Notes: generated by a model not told the origin, from the letters alone. A stretch of DNA of 64,000 bases from Pseudomonas alcaliphila JAB1 (GCF_001941865.1 NZ_CP016162.1:3347501-3411500); one strand, 5' to 3'. Counted from the first letter of the stretch, positions 1 through 8,499 are shown. Made by a program: numbers and translations.

Positions 1-1
1 G

Positions 2-682
2 GACACCTACGCCGTGCACTCCACCTATGCCCCTTCGGAGCAGATCAGCGGCCTGTACCAACACTTCAGCCAACGCCTGCACGACCACGGCATCGACACC
101 GTGGACCTGCGCAGCGCCTACCAGAGTGCGGCCGCCACCGAGCAGCTGTTCCTGCGTAACGACACCCACTGGAGCCCGAGGGGCGCCGAACTGGCAGCGC
201 AAACCCTGGCCGCGCAGTTTCCCGAACTGCAGGGCGAGACCCCTTACCTGACCCAGGCCGTCAGCGAAAAAGAGGTGACCGGCGATCTGCTCAACTACCT
301 CAAGTTCGACCCCAGGCTGGCCCCCAGCTATTTCGAGCCAGTGCATATCCAGCTCTACGAAACCTTGCAGCAAAGCCGCAACGACCTCGCCGACAGCCTG
401 TTCGGCGAAGAGGCCGTATCACTGGCGCTGGTCGGCACCAGCTACACCCGTATCGATGACTGGAACTTCGTCGGTTTTCTCAAAGAGGCCCTGCAGCGCG
501 ACCTGGTAAGCGTCGCCCTGGAAGCCCGCGGCCCGTTCCAGTCGATGAAGGAATTTCTCGCAGGCCCAGCCGCGAAAAGCGGTGAGTTGCAGACGGTGAT
601 CTGGGAGTTCCCCCTGCGCACCCTGCTCGCCCAGCGTCAGATTCCTTCCCCCCTGGCTACGCCAGAAACTGCCCAACACTGA
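2..682 (+). CDS. AlgJ-like polysaccharide O-acetyltransferase, partial (5' end outside window)
   Basis: The reading frame is open from the first bases of the window, so the true start lies upstream; the GTG at 14 is probably internal. The visible part is the C-terminal portion of an SGNH-like O-acetyltransferase of the AlgJ/AlgX family. DTHWS (codons 161-175) supplies the Asp-His pair, and GTSYT at 434-448 the nucleophilic Ser (440-442), followed by the family's IWEF near the end. AlgJ moves acetyl groups onto alginate in the periplasm with AlgI, AlgF and AlgX. An algF-like gene follows after 15 bases, which supports the call. The sequence looks clearly diverged from canonical AlgJ. The acceptor polymer may not be standard alginate. 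Confidence 0.82.
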   Translation, partial: DTYAVHSTYAPSEQISGLYQHFSQRLHDHGIDTVDLRSAYQSAAATEQLFLRNDTHWSPRGAELAAQTLAAQFPELQGETPYLTQAVSEKEVTGDLLNYLKFDPRLAPSYFEPVHIQLYETLQQSRNDLADSLFGEEAVSLALVGTSYTRIDDWNFVGFLKEALQRDLVSVALEARGPFQSMKEFLAGPAAKSGELQTVIWEFPLRTLLAQRQIPSPLATPETAQH

Positions 683-697
683 CCGAGGTACCGTCGT

Positions 698-1339
698 ATG
701 CCTGCCCTCATTTCCCGCGCCCTGATCATCCTGCTGACGATCGCCAGCGCCGCCGCCCAAGCCCAGGACGGCAACGCCGACCTTTACGACCCGGTGGCTC
801 CGGCCAACTCGGCTTTCGTGCGAGTCCTCAACCTCAGCGAACGCAACATCGAGGTCACCCTCAGCGGCAAGAACAAGCCCCAGGTCGTCACCGGCGGGCA
901 GTTCGGTGGCTATCGCTTCGTCGCACCGGGCAAGCAGCGCATCGCCGTGGCCAACCAGGCGATCGAGCATGAGCTGAAGGCCAACACCGCCAGCACGGTG
1001 ATCTACCGCGACGGCCAGCTGCTGCTGATCGCTGACCAGTTCGTCAACGAACCACGCAAGGCGCAGATCGCCTTCTACAACCTCACCGACACCCCGGCGG
1101 CATTGAAGACCGTCGATGGGCAGCACGTGGTGGTCGACACCATCAAGCGCGACGAGACCGGCAGCCGCATGGTCAACGAGCTGAAGATTGCCTTCGCCGC
1201 CTATGCCGACAGCGAACAACTGATCGGCTTCGACGAGCTTTTCCTGAAAAAGGGCCGCTCCTACAGCTATGCCCTGCTGCCCGCAGCCAACGGCTACCGC
1301 GCGATAACCCTGGCCAACAGCATCGACCCCAGCGAATGA
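698..1339 (+). CDS. AlgF-like O-acetylation protein
   Basis: This 213-residue protein has an N-terminal signal peptide (hydrophobic residues about 5-21, cleavage near AQAQ). It carries the AlgF-type region ADLYDPVAPANSAFVRVLN and a later FYNLTDTPAALKT segment. AlgF is a small periplasmic adaptor that helps deliver acetyl groups in alginate acetylation; it has no catalytic motif of its own. The length matches AlgF (about 216 residues). It follows the algJ-like gene by 15 bases, as in alginate operons, but the next gene is algX-like rather than algA. I infer the same operon. Similarity to canonical AlgF appears partial, so I leave the symbol empty. Confidence 0.8.
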   Translation: MPALISRALIILLTIASAAAQAQDGNADLYDPVAPANSAFVRVLNLSERNIEVTLSGKNKPQVVTGGQFGGYRFVAPGKQRIAVANQAIEHELKANTASTVIYRDGQLLLIADQFVNEPRKAQIAFYNLTDTPAALKTVDGQHVVVDTIKRDETGSRMVNELKIAFAAYADSEQLIGFDELFLKKGRSYSYALLPAANGYRAITLANSIDPSE

Positions 1340-1373
1340 ACCCTGAAAGGCCGGCCAAACAAGTGAGCGGACG

Positions 1374-2792
1374 ATGATCCCAACGAGCATGAAGCACTAT
1401 TTTCTACTGGCCATCGGCAGCCTGATCGCAGCGGGCGTACAGAACGCCTCCGCTGCAGCGCAGGGCGAAAAGACCGATGAATGCACGGATTTGCAATGCC
1501 TGATCTGCCCGCAACTCAGTGCGCCCGAGGAATATGCCGAAGGCAACATGAAGTCACTCAAGCAGATCGTTCCGGGGAGCGATCGCTGGCTGTTCCGTTC
1601 GAAAGTCGACCTGACCAACGAGTTCGGCATTCCGCCGGCCATGCAGCCTGAATTCGCCCGCCTGATGCGTGCGTTCGCCAGCCATGGCACGCAGGTGGCA
1701 GTGACCGTGCAGCCGACTCGCGGCCTGATGCATCGCGCCCAGCTGCTGCCGGGGCAGATGCATGGCTTCGACTACGCGCGCGCCAGCACCAACCTGCGCA
1801 AGTTCATGCAGCAGATGCGTGACGGCGGCGCCATCGTTCCGGACATCATGACCCTGGTGGAGCAACCGCCGAAGGATTTCTTCTTTCGCCGCGATCACCA
1901 CTGGACCCCGGTAGGTGCAGAGGCTACCGCTCGGGTCACCGCCGACGCCATTCGCCAGCACCCGGTCTACGCGCAATTGCCGCGCAAGGGCTACACCACC
2001 GAGCAAACCCTGACCCTGTACAAGGACGGCACCCTCAACCTGGGCCTGGCGGCGATCTGCGGCAACCACTTCGGCTATCAGTTCGTGCCCGGCTACCAGA
2101 CCGTGCCGGAAGACAACGACGCCGCCCTGCTGTTCGAAGAGCAGCCCGATCCGGAAATCGTCCTGGTCGGCACCAGTAACTCCGCCGCCCGTGAAGACGA
2201 GACCAAGCAGTTCAACTTCGACGGTTTTCTCAAGCAGTACCTGAGCAGCGACCTGATCAACTACGCCCTGCCCGGTGCGGGCCAGGACGGCTCGCTGCTG
2301 GAATACCTGCTGTCGTCCAACTACGCCCCGGACAAGGCGCCCAAGCTGATCATCTGGGAACTGCCGGCCAACTATCGCCTGGATGGCGACCTGATGTACC
2401 GCCAGCTGATCCCGGCGGTCAACGGCGGCTGCAAAGCCAGCGACAGCCTGCTCGAAGCCCGCGTCGAACGCCCGGCCATGGGCCTCAACGACCGTCTCGA
2501 ACTGCTCAGCAACGCCGGTGCGCAGCGCAAGGACCTCAAGGGCCGCGATGCGGTGCTCGACATCCGCATCAGCGACCCCAACATCAAGAACTTCTACATC
2601 ATCACCTACTACGACAACGGCACGCGCGACAAGGTGTGGTTCCGCCGTGAGGCCATCGTCACCGGTGGGCAGTACTACCTGGAACTGAGCCGCGCTGCGG
2701 AGTTCCGCGACGCCAACCTGCTGTCGGTGCTGCTCGAGCCTACCCAGGTCGTGGAGCAGCCCTTCCAGATCGAGACCAAGCTATGCCTGTAA
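1374..2792 (+). CDS. AlgX-like O-acetyltransferase with C-terminal carbohydrate-binding-type domain
   Basis: This 472-residue protein matches AlgX in length (about 474) and layout: signal peptide (ends near NASA-A), SGNH-like catalytic domain to about residue 345, then a beta-rich region resembling the AlgX carbohydrate-binding module. DHHW at 174-177 gives the Asp-His pair and GTSNS at 266-270 the nucleophilic Ser268. Family knowledge: AlgX acetylates mannuronate residues in the periplasm and links the export complex together. Here it stands after algF and before algL, whereas canonical algX stands between algG and algL. The ATG at 1374 has a weak ribosome site; the ATG at 1389 is an alternative. 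Its 3' end overlaps the next gene by 10 bases. Confidence 0.85.
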   Translation: MIPTSMKHYFLLAIGSLIAAGVQNASAAAQGEKTDECTDLQCLICPQLSAPEEYAEGNMKSLKQIVPGSDRWLFRSKVDLTNEFGIPPAMQPEFARLMRAFASHGTQVAVTVQPTRGLMHRAQLLPGQMHGFDYARASTNLRKFMQQMRDGGAIVPDIMTLVEQPPKDFFFRRDHHWTPVGAEATARVTADAIRQHPVYAQLPRKGYTTEQTLTLYKDGTLNLGLAAICGNHFGYQFVPGYQTVPEDNDAALLFEEQPDPEIVLVGTSNSAAREDETKQFNFDGFLKQYLSSDLINYALPGAGQDGSLLEYLLSSNYAPDKAPKLIIWELPANYRLDGDLMYRQLIPAVNGGCKASDSLLEARVERPAMGLNDRLELLSNAGAQRKDLKGRDAVLDIRISDPNIKNFYIITYYDNGTRDKVWFRREAIVTGGQYYLELSRAAEFRDANLLSVLLEPTQVVEQPFQIETKLCL

Positions 2793-3898
2793 GGATTTCG
2801 CCCGGCCGCCTGACGATCATGCTGGTGCTGCTCGCCGGCCCCATGAGCGCCAGCGCCACGCAGTCGATCTGGAGCAACCACACGCCGAACGTGGCGGCGC
2901 AGATGACGGGCGACTACCGCAACCAAAGCTGCCCGAAAAAACCGCCTGCCGCCTACACCGGGCACCTGCAACTGGACAGCAAGTACGACCAGAGCGACGC
3001 CAGCAAATCGCGGCTGGTGGCGCGCCAGAGCAAGGACACCGAACGCATCCGCCAGCAGGTCAAGCACTACATCGGCGGCCTGGTGAAGGCGTCTCAGGTG
3101 TTCCAGCGCACCAGCAAGGCCAACGAAGCCACCATCGCCCTGGCCTGCCTGAACCTGTGGCTCGATGCCTGGGCCAGCAAATCGGCACTGCTCAGCGACG
3201 ACGCCAGCAAGACCGGCGTCGCCTCGCGCAAATGGGCGCTGGCCGCCATCGCCTCGACACTGCTCAAGGTGCAGGCCTTGAGCGATCAGCGCTATCAGTT
3301 GAGCGCCGTTCAGACGCGCTGGCTGGGCCAGCTGTCGGCCAAGGTGATGGCCGAGTACGAGCCACGCCGCTACGACAGCGGCATCTACTTCAACAACCAC
3401 GACTATTGGGCCGCCTGGGCCGTGGCCGCCACCGCCATGCTGCTCGACGACGACCGAGCCCTGGCCTGGGCCGATGTCGCGCTGCGCCGCGCCTTCACCC
3501 AGCTCACCCCCGGCAAGGGTGACTACCAGTACCTGCCCCTGGAGGTCGCACGCGGCCGCCTGGCTACCGACTACAGCCACTACGCCCTGGTACCGCTGAT
3601 GTTGCTGGTGGAGGCTGCCGAACATAACGGTCGCCCGCTCACCGAGCAGGAGCGCGAGAAACTCGCCGGCCTGGCCAACTTTGCCGCGCGCGCCGTGCTG
3701 GAGCCCAAGACCCTGGCGGAACTGACCGAGCGCCAGACGGAAGTCGGCCCGCACAAGATGGTCTGGGTGCTGCCCTTTCTCACTCGCTATCCGCAGCACC
3801 AATGGGCCGCACGCCTGTATCAGGCACACGGCAAAGCCATCAATCATTACAGCCAGGTGGGCGGCGATCTGAAACCGCTGTACCCCCAGCTCAACTGA
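2783..3898 (+). CDS. AlgL-like periplasmic alginate (poly-mannuronate) lyase, PL5-type
   Basis: The 371-residue product starts with a signal peptide (hydrophobic residues about 11-25) and has the AlgL hallmark NNHDYWAAW at 204-212, which includes the catalytic Asn-His. A downstream YSHYALVPL segment corresponds to the YHNYALPPL region with the catalytic Tyr. The early CPKKPPAAYTG segment also matches AlgL. Family role: beta-elimination of poly-mannuronate in the periplasm, clearing polymer that fails to be exported. The gene overlaps the algX-like gene and precedes an algG-like gene by 14 bases. Presence of an apparently intact lyase argues that the polymer made by this locus contains mannuronate-type residues. 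Confidence 0.85.
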   Translation: MPVRISPGRLTIMLVLLAGPMSASATQSIWSNHTPNVAAQMTGDYRNQSCPKKPPAAYTGHLQLDSKYDQSDASKSRLVARQSKDTERIRQQVKHYIGGLVKASQVFQRTSKANEATIALACLNLWLDAWASKSALLSDDASKTGVASRKWALAAIASTLLKVQALSDQRYQLSAVQTRWLGQLSAKVMAEYEPRRYDSGIYFNNHDYWAAWAVAATAMLLDDDRALAWADVALRRAFTQLTPGKGDYQYLPLEVARGRLATDYSHYALVPLMLLVEAAEHNGRPLTEQEREKLAGLANFAARAVLEPKTLAELTERQTEVGPHKMVWVLPFLTRYPQHQWAARLYQAHGKAINHYSQVGGDLKPLYPQLN

Positions 3899-3912
3899 CT
3901 CAGGATGCCACC

Positions 3913-5394
3913 ATGTCCCAGGCACTGACCCTCTCCCGCGCGCTGCTGCTGACGGCCTGCGCAGCCTGCAGCCTGAGCGCCCTCGGCGGCCCGGCGGCGT
4001 TGCACACGCTGGACCCGCAGTGGCAACAGCAGCAGCAACAGCGCACCAGCCAGCAGATCATGCAGCACAGCCAGCCACCGGCCTTCGACCTGCAGGCACC
4101 GGCGCAGCGCGGCAACGCCAGCCTGGAGCCGATGTACTCCGCGCAGGCAGGCAGCTGGCCCTTCGAGCCGTTCGTGCATAACGGTCTGTTCCGCGCCATC
4201 GCCGGCTACCAGGCGCAACACCCGCGCGCCGTGGTCATCCGCGGTGGCAGCGTCAGCCTGACGCAACTGCACGCGCAACTGAACGACCCAAAGGTTCTGC
4301 GCAAGCATGAAGACGGTTACCTGCTCAGCTACCCGCTGATGATCGCCGAAGACGCCGCCCTGCTCGTCGACGATCAGGTGCTCTACCTCTTCGGCCCGTC
4401 GGGCACCGCGCTGATCAACCAGGGCTTGCTGCAGGTACAGGGCTCACGCCTGGAAAGCTGGAGCGACGGCCGCGCGCTGGCAACCGACCGCCCTACCCGA
4501 CCCTTCATCATGAACTGGGCCGGCAGCCGTCTGCGGGTTGTCGACTCGCACCTGGTCAAGATCGGCTACAACGCCAACTTCTCCCGCGGCATCAGCAGCG
4601 GCATCAGCGCACAGCAATCGGCCACCCGGCCGGCGGCGCGCATCCTGATCGACAACAGCCGCTTCGACAGCATGGCCAGCGCCCTGGAGCTGCGCCACAG
4701 CGAGGCCCTGATCCGCAACAACCAGTTCAGCCACCTGCAGCAGTACGGCATTGATCTGGGCAACAGCCGCTTCCTGATCACGGACAACCGCATCGACGAC
4801 GTAAAACACAACAGCGGCATCCGCATCGGCGGTAGCAGCAGCGGGCGCATTCAGAACAACCTGATACTGCACACCGGCAAGAGTGCTATCGAAGTCAGCG
4901 AGCAAAGCGGCGCCCTGCTGATCGAGAACAACCGCCTCGGTGCATCCAGGGGTTACGGCCTGATGCTGCGGCAGATCAACGGCGGCGCCGGGCTTCTGAT
5001 CGAGAACAACCTGATCGCCAACAGCCGGCTCAGCGCCATCGACGCCGGCGGGCTCAGCGGCGCCCTGATCATCGACAACCGCATCCAGTCCACCCCGGAA
5101 TACGCCATCAGCCTGCGCAACGAGCAGCTCACCGCCGGCCAACTGGTCATCACCGGCAACACCCTGGAAAGCATCGGCAAAGCCATGATCCGCGTGGAAG
5201 GCATGCAGAACACCGTGCTGGGCAGCAACCAGTACCGCGCCAACCCGCTATTGCAGAACCTGCTGATCGGCGACCTGCTACCCCTGCAGAGCCAGATCCT
5301 CGACAACACCGTGCGGCGCAACTGCCACCTGCAGATATCCCAGCCCCTGACCGGCACCAGCAGCAGCGCAGACGCCCCCACCTGCACCAACTGA
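3913..5394 (+). CDS. AlgG-like right-handed beta-helix protein lacking the DPHD epimerase motif
   Basis: The 493-residue product (ATG at 3913; AGGATG lies upstream) has a signal peptide, a Gln-rich stretch near residues 36-45, an AlgG-type N-terminal region (AVVIRGG, then RPFIMNWAG) and a long run of about 22-residue beta-helix coils rich in IxNN and IxDN. AlgG converts mannuronate to guluronate in the periplasm and protects the polymer during export; its active site is a DPHD motif following YGI. Here the aligned segment is YGIDLGNSR (Tyr278 on), so the catalytic His is missing. The protein is also shorter than AlgG (about 540). I infer a non-epimerising scaffold or altered enzyme. It is the last gene of the operon; a hairpin follows. 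Confidence 0.75.
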   Translation: MSQALTLSRALLLTACAACSLSALGGPAALHTLDPQWQQQQQQRTSQQIMQHSQPPAFDLQAPAQRGNASLEPMYSAQAGSWPFEPFVHNGLFRAIAGYQAQHPRAVVIRGGSVSLTQLHAQLNDPKVLRKHEDGYLLSYPLMIAEDAALLVDDQVLYLFGPSGTALINQGLLQVQGSRLESWSDGRALATDRPTRPFIMNWAGSRLRVVDSHLVKIGYNANFSRGISSGISAQQSATRPAARILIDNSRFDSMASALELRHSEALIRNNQFSHLQQYGIDLGNSRFLITDNRIDDVKHNSGIRIGGSSSGRIQNNLILHTGKSAIEVSEQSGALLIENNRLGASRGYGLMLRQINGGAGLLIENNLIANSRLSAIDAGGLSGALIIDNRIQSTPEYAISLRNEQLTAGQLVITGNTLESIGKAMIRVEGMQNTVLGSNQYRANPLLQNLLIGDLLPLQSQILDNTVRRNCHLQISQPLTGTSSSADAPTCTN

Positions 5395-5416
5395 CCAGCG
5401 CCAGACATATCCGAAA

Positions 5417-5448
5417 GGCCTGCACTCATCCTGATCCGAGTGCAGGCC
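5417..5448 (+). terminator. Hairpin after the algG-like gene
   Basis: An 11-bp perfect stem GGCCTGCACTC / GAGTGCAGGCC encloses a 10-base loop 22 bases after the stop codon. It lacks a clear T-run, so it may terminate weakly or protect the 3' end of the mRNA. Confidence 0.6.
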
Positions 5449-5460
5449 AGGCGGTGTCAG

Positions 5461-5628
5461 CAGGCGATTGAAAAACGTAGGCGAGGCAGGCAAGACAATA
5501 CCGATGGCGGCCCCACAAAAACGGCCGAAAAACGCTCGGAGTCGCGCTCGACTTTACGTGTTGTAAATGAGCATTTTGAGGGCGTTTTTAACGCAGTATT
5601 GCCAACGCAGGTAGTTTTTCAACGCCTG
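5461..5628. repeat. Extragenic repeat copy R1 with GTTGAAAAAC-type inverted ends
   Basis: A 168-bp element with near-inverted ends (CAGGCGATTGAAAAAC on the left, GTTTTTCAACGCCTG on the right). Its reverse complement matches the copy at 61148-61287 almost throughout. The internal part CAATACCGATGGCGGCCCC and the ACTTTACGTGTTGTAAATG region are also shared with the copy near 14001-14130. On the minus strand the element begins immediately after the TAG stop of the PL7 lyase gene. Confidence 0.8.
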
Positions 5629-6309
5629 CTAACGGTGCTCGACTTTTAGCGTTGAGAACACCGCAGCCCCGGCACTGGTTTCATTGCCGTTGTTATCGAG
5701 CGTGTAAACGCCCGCCTTGAAATACAGGTTGTGACTGGCCCAGGCCGAGTTGAGTACACCGCTCCAGGTTTTGACCGCACCACTAGGCTCGACCAGACCA
5801 ATCGTCAGCCTGCCGTTCTTCGCCAGAAACACCTCATAACTGAAATCCTGATTCAGCTTGATCTTGCTCGACAGCACGATCTTGGTTGCATTGGCGCTGG
5901 CCGGATTGCCGCGAAACGAAATCACCACATTGCCATAGCCAGTGGGCGACAAGGATTGATAGCCCAGCATCACGGGGGGCGAGGTGCTGTTCTTCGAATG
6001 AATCTGGGAAAAGGCGATCAGCCCGTTCGAAGGCACCTGGGTGATTCTCGCCGTGGCGGTCAGCACGTTATCTGCGGCGCTGTAGGGCCAGTTACGCAGA
6101 GCGCCGTTGGCGAAGGTCTCGCGCAACTCACTGCGCGGGTAGGTCGAGTTGGCGGTCGTGGTGCCGTTGACCGGCGCCCAGAAAAACAGCTTGCCCTCCT
6201 TGGACTGAAAGTAGTGATCCTGATACCCACCGGCCAGAACGGGGGTGGAAATAACGGCGGCGGGAACACCGACAGGGATGGTCAGGTTCCAGGTGGACAG
6301 ATCGATCAT
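5629..6309 (-). CDS. PL7-family alginate lyase
   Basis: The 226-residue protein is a single alginate lyase domain of polysaccharide lyase family 7. All three family blocks are present: RSELRE at 59-64, QIH at 102-104 and YFKAGVY at 196-202, which build the active-site groove. The start MIDLSTWNLTIPVG closely resembles a short alginate lyase I recall from P. aeruginosa (PA1167). There is no signal peptide, so it is cytoplasmic or leaves by another route. It cleaves alginate-like uronan chains by beta-elimination. It lies convergent to the alginate-like operon, which supports a shared substrate, though it is separately transcribed. A GGAG lies 11 bases before the ATG. Confidence 0.88.
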   Translation of the reverse strand: MIDLSTWNLTIPVGVPAAVISTPVLAGGYQDHYFQSKEGKLFFWAPVNGTTTANSTYPRSELRETFANGALRNWPYSAADNVLTATARITQVPSNGLIAFSQIHSKNSTSPPVMLGYQSLSPTGYGNVVISFRGNPASANATKIVLSSKIKLNQDFSYEVFLAKNGRLTIGLVEPSGAVKTWSGVLNSAWASHNLYFKAGVYTLDNNGNETSAGAAVFSTLKVEHR

Positions 6310-6675
6310 GGGGGCGGTACTCCGAGGGTGAAACGATGGTCTACGCCCGATCTATCCATGGCCGTGCCAGCATCGCTTCGAGCGTTGAGGCGCAGAATAT
6401 CGGCACACTCAGCGGCCGTTAACGACCTTCCGTCACCATGCTGACGCTATTTTTTTGACTTCAAAAAACATGGCCAACGGAAAAATCTATCCACCTATTC
6501 ATCGTTAAGGAATTTCCCAAGCGAAGCGGCGAGCAGCGCGCCAAAACTGACGGAACCGGCGCCAATAAGCGCTTTGCAGAAATGTGCGCCAGCTCGCGCT
6601 TTGTAAGCGCGGCGAGCGTTGCTTCGAGGGCATCCAGTCATTAACGGCGGGCACAAGCGAACACCCAGAAACGAC
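6310..6675. other. Intergenic region upstream of the PL7 lyase, no supported gene
   Basis: This stretch should hold the promoter of the PL7 gene. Base composition shifts toward AT around 6450-6520. A 60-codon minus-strand open frame (6495-6677) has no recognisable family, start signal or neighbour support, and I do not call it. Confidence 0.5.
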
Positions 6676-6745
6676 AAAGCCCCCGAAGCGTCTTGCGGTT
6701 CGGGGCTTTGGTTTAGATATGGAAGGAAGATGGGGGATTTAAGCC
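6676..6745. repeat. Degenerate copy of the tRNA-Ser 3' tail and downstream hairpin (putative left island end)
   Basis: The hairpin AAAGCCCCCGAA...TTCGGGGCTTT followed by TTTAGATATGGAAGGAAGAT and GGGGGATTTAAGCCC parallels 9938-10009, where a similar hairpin is followed by the 3' part of the real tRNA-Ser gene. I read this as the remnant attachment site at the outer end of a tRNA-integrated island. Identity is imperfect, so the call is tentative. Confidence 0.55.
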
Positions 6746-6849
6746 CGTTTTGGCGTGTGCCCGTTGCTGCCCACTGCTGCCAAAAGCCAGCAAAATCGGG
6801 GCTTTCGCCTCATACCTTCTGCCCATTGCGGCACTCTGTCGCCCGTTGA

Positions 6850-6869
6850 TTTCGACACTTTTTCGACAG
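6850..6869. repeat. Left 20-bp direct repeat flanking the defence island
   Basis: TTTCGACACTTTTTCGACAG matches the sequence at 9898-9917 at 18 of 20 positions in the same orientation. The pair brackets the CBASS and toxin-antitoxin genes. Confidence 0.6.
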
Positions 6870-6983
6870 TGCTACTAGACATGCCAGACAGCTATAGCTA
6901 GCTTTTGGCCATCACGCTCCAGCGCCTATGTGCTTAATCCATGCAATCCCTTATTGGCCACATACCAAAGGAATAGTCAAAAA

Positions 6984-7553
6984 ATGGACGGTCTGACCTT
7001 TCTATCCAAAGCAATTGACTCTCTTGCATGGCCAGCTGTGATTTTAGCTTTTGCTCTAATGCTGAAAAAGCCACTCATAGAGTTAATTCCATTCCTCCAG
7101 AGACTAAAGTACAAAGAATTAGAACTTGAGTTTTCCAAGCAGGTAGCCGAGCTCAAAGCTGAAGTGGCTGATGCAATACAGCCTATCGAAGACCAGCAGC
7201 CAGCACAGTACTCTCAGAAAAACCACTTGCTTCAATTAGTAGATTTTTCAGCTCGCGCTGCCATTATGGAGGCTTGGCTAGAAGTTGAATCTGCAGCAAC
7301 AGCCGCTGCAAGTTCTTTTTGGAATGAGCCGCCAAGTGCCACTTTCAGAACCCACCCAAAGCTCGGGGAATACTTATTGCAGTGCGCGGTCATTGACAGA
7401 AAGCAGCTAGACACATTTAACAAATTAAAGCAATTACGCAACAAGGCTGCACATGCGGAGGAGCTAACTCTTAGCGAAGATGACGCAAAGTCTTATATTG
7501 AACTAGCTTCTTCTTTAGCGGCGCACATAAGAGCGGCAATAAATCCAAGATAG
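6984..7553 (+). CDS. Membrane-anchored protein with HEPN-like RNxxxH motif, first gene of the CBASS locus
   Basis: This 189-residue protein belongs to no family I recognise with certainty. Residues 12-28 form one hydrophobic segment, 40-65 a charged probable coiled coil (YKELELEFSKQ), and 85-185 an all-alpha domain ending with LRNKAAHAEEL at 151-161. Arg152 and His157 fit the R-x4-H pattern of HEPN domains, many of which are RNases in defence or toxin systems, and of DUF4145-type proteins. I chose ATG 6984 over the upstream open frame (6930) because AAAGGAATAG precedes it at good spacing. The gene is 46 bases upstream of the CD-NTase, in the same orientation and the same AT-rich composition. 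A role as extra effector or accessory is inference. Confidence 0.7.
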   Translation: MDGLTFLSKAIDSLAWPAVILAFALMLKKPLIELIPFLQRLKYKELELEFSKQVAELKAEVADAIQPIEDQQPAQYSQKNHLLQLVDFSARAAIMEAWLEVESAATAAASSFWNEPPSATFRTHPKLGEYLLQCAVIDRKQLDTFNKLKQLRNKAAHAEELTLSEDDAKSYIELASSLAAHIRAAINPR

Positions 7554-7599
7554 ATTTTTCACTAAAAAAATAATAACTTATAAGCTTCGGAGTAATAGC

Positions 7600-8499
7600 A
7601 TGAGTAGGGATTGGGAATCTGTATTCTCTAGCTGGTCGCAAGGGCCCAGCCAGACAGAGCAAGCACGGGCAGAAAATGCTGAGAGACAGATAAGGGAAGC
7701 AATCCGGGCTAGTGACAAGCTTAAAAATAGAGATATTCGGGTATTCACTCAAGGATCATATAGAAACAGAGTAAATGTCAGAAGAGCTAGTGATGTAGAT
7801 ATTGGAGTTCTCTGCTTTGATACATACTTCCCAGACTATCCTGATGATAATGTGAAGATGGAGCTTGCAAAAAGCTTTGTCCCCGCAAGCTATGAATATG
7901 CCACTTTCAAGAACGAATTAGAGGAAGCGCTGATTGCCAGGTTTGGAAGGGTTTCTGTTAGACGCGGAAGTAAAGCATTCGACATAAAAGCCAATACTTA
8001 CCGTGTAGAATCAGACGTTGCTGCTTTTTTTGAACACCGCAGATATGTCACTACGGGCTTTTATCACTCTGGAGTGGAAATGATACCGGATGATTACAAC
8101 CCTCCTAGAGTAAGGAACTGGCCCGAGCAGCATTACAATAATGGCGTATCAAAAAACGATGCTACACAGAGAAGATACAAAAGAGCTGTGCGTATACTTA
8201 AGAGCCTTTCTAATGAAATGGCCTTGGCTGGCATCCAATCCGCCAAAGATACACCTAGCTTTCTCATCGAATGTCTAGTATTTAATGCATCAACCCCTTG
8301 CTTTCAATACCAAACATTTAAATTAATGATTAGAGCTATTCTTGCAGAGTTATTTAATAACACCTTATCAGACGAGCTCTGCTCTGAATGGGGTGAGGTT
8401 AGTGAGCTAAAGTACCTATTTAGAGGTAGTCAGCCATGGACTAGAAAAAGCGCACATCAGTTTTTGAGTGACGCTTGGGATTACATAGGTTACCAATAA
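7600..8499 (+). CDS. CD-NTase (CBASS cyclic nucleotide synthase)
   Basis: The 299-residue protein has the nucleotidyltransferase signature of the cGAS/DncV-like superfamily: GSY at 52-54, Asp65-x-Asp67 in RASDVDIGV, and the third catalytic acid Asp139 in ESDVAAFFEH. A helical C-terminal half follows, as in other CD-NTases. Family knowledge: on phage infection such enzymes make cyclic di- or trinucleotides that switch on a cell-killing effector. The next gene overlaps its stop codon and is a Cap15-type effector, which makes this a CBASS operon. No Cap2/Cap3 (E1/E2, JAB) or HORMA/TRIP13 genes are present, which fits the short type I layout. CGGAG lies 8 bases before the ATG. The gene is AT-rich against its surroundings, a sign of transfer. 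The nucleotide product cannot be read from sequence. Confidence 0.9.
   Translation: MSRDWESVFSSWSQGPSQTEQARAENAERQIREAIRASDKLKNRDIRVFTQGSYRNRVNVRRASDVDIGVLCFDTYFPDYPDDNVKMELAKSFVPASYEYATFKNELEEALIARFGRVSVRRGSKAFDIKANTYRVESDVAAFFEHRRYVTTGFYHSGVEMIPDDYNPPRVRNWPEQHYNNGVSKNDATQRRYKRAVRILKSLSNEMALAGIQSAKDTPSFLIECLVFNASTPCFQYQTFKLMIRAILAELFNNTLSDELCSEWGEVSELKYLFRGSQPWTRKSAHQFLSDAWDYIGYQ

Noticed and set aside
3802..3912. 37-codon extension of the algG-like gene
   Set aside because: It overlaps the algL-like gene and lacks a signal peptide at its start; ATG 3913 gives one.
6495..6677. 60-codon minus-strand frame
   Set aside because: No ribosome site, no recognisable family, and located in the degenerate zone at the island edge.
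6750..6860. Possible integrase 3' remnant on the minus strand
   Set aside because: The segment reads CRKSVEING and onward in an open frame, but no tyrosine-recombinase motif is present, so I cannot claim a recombinase remnant.
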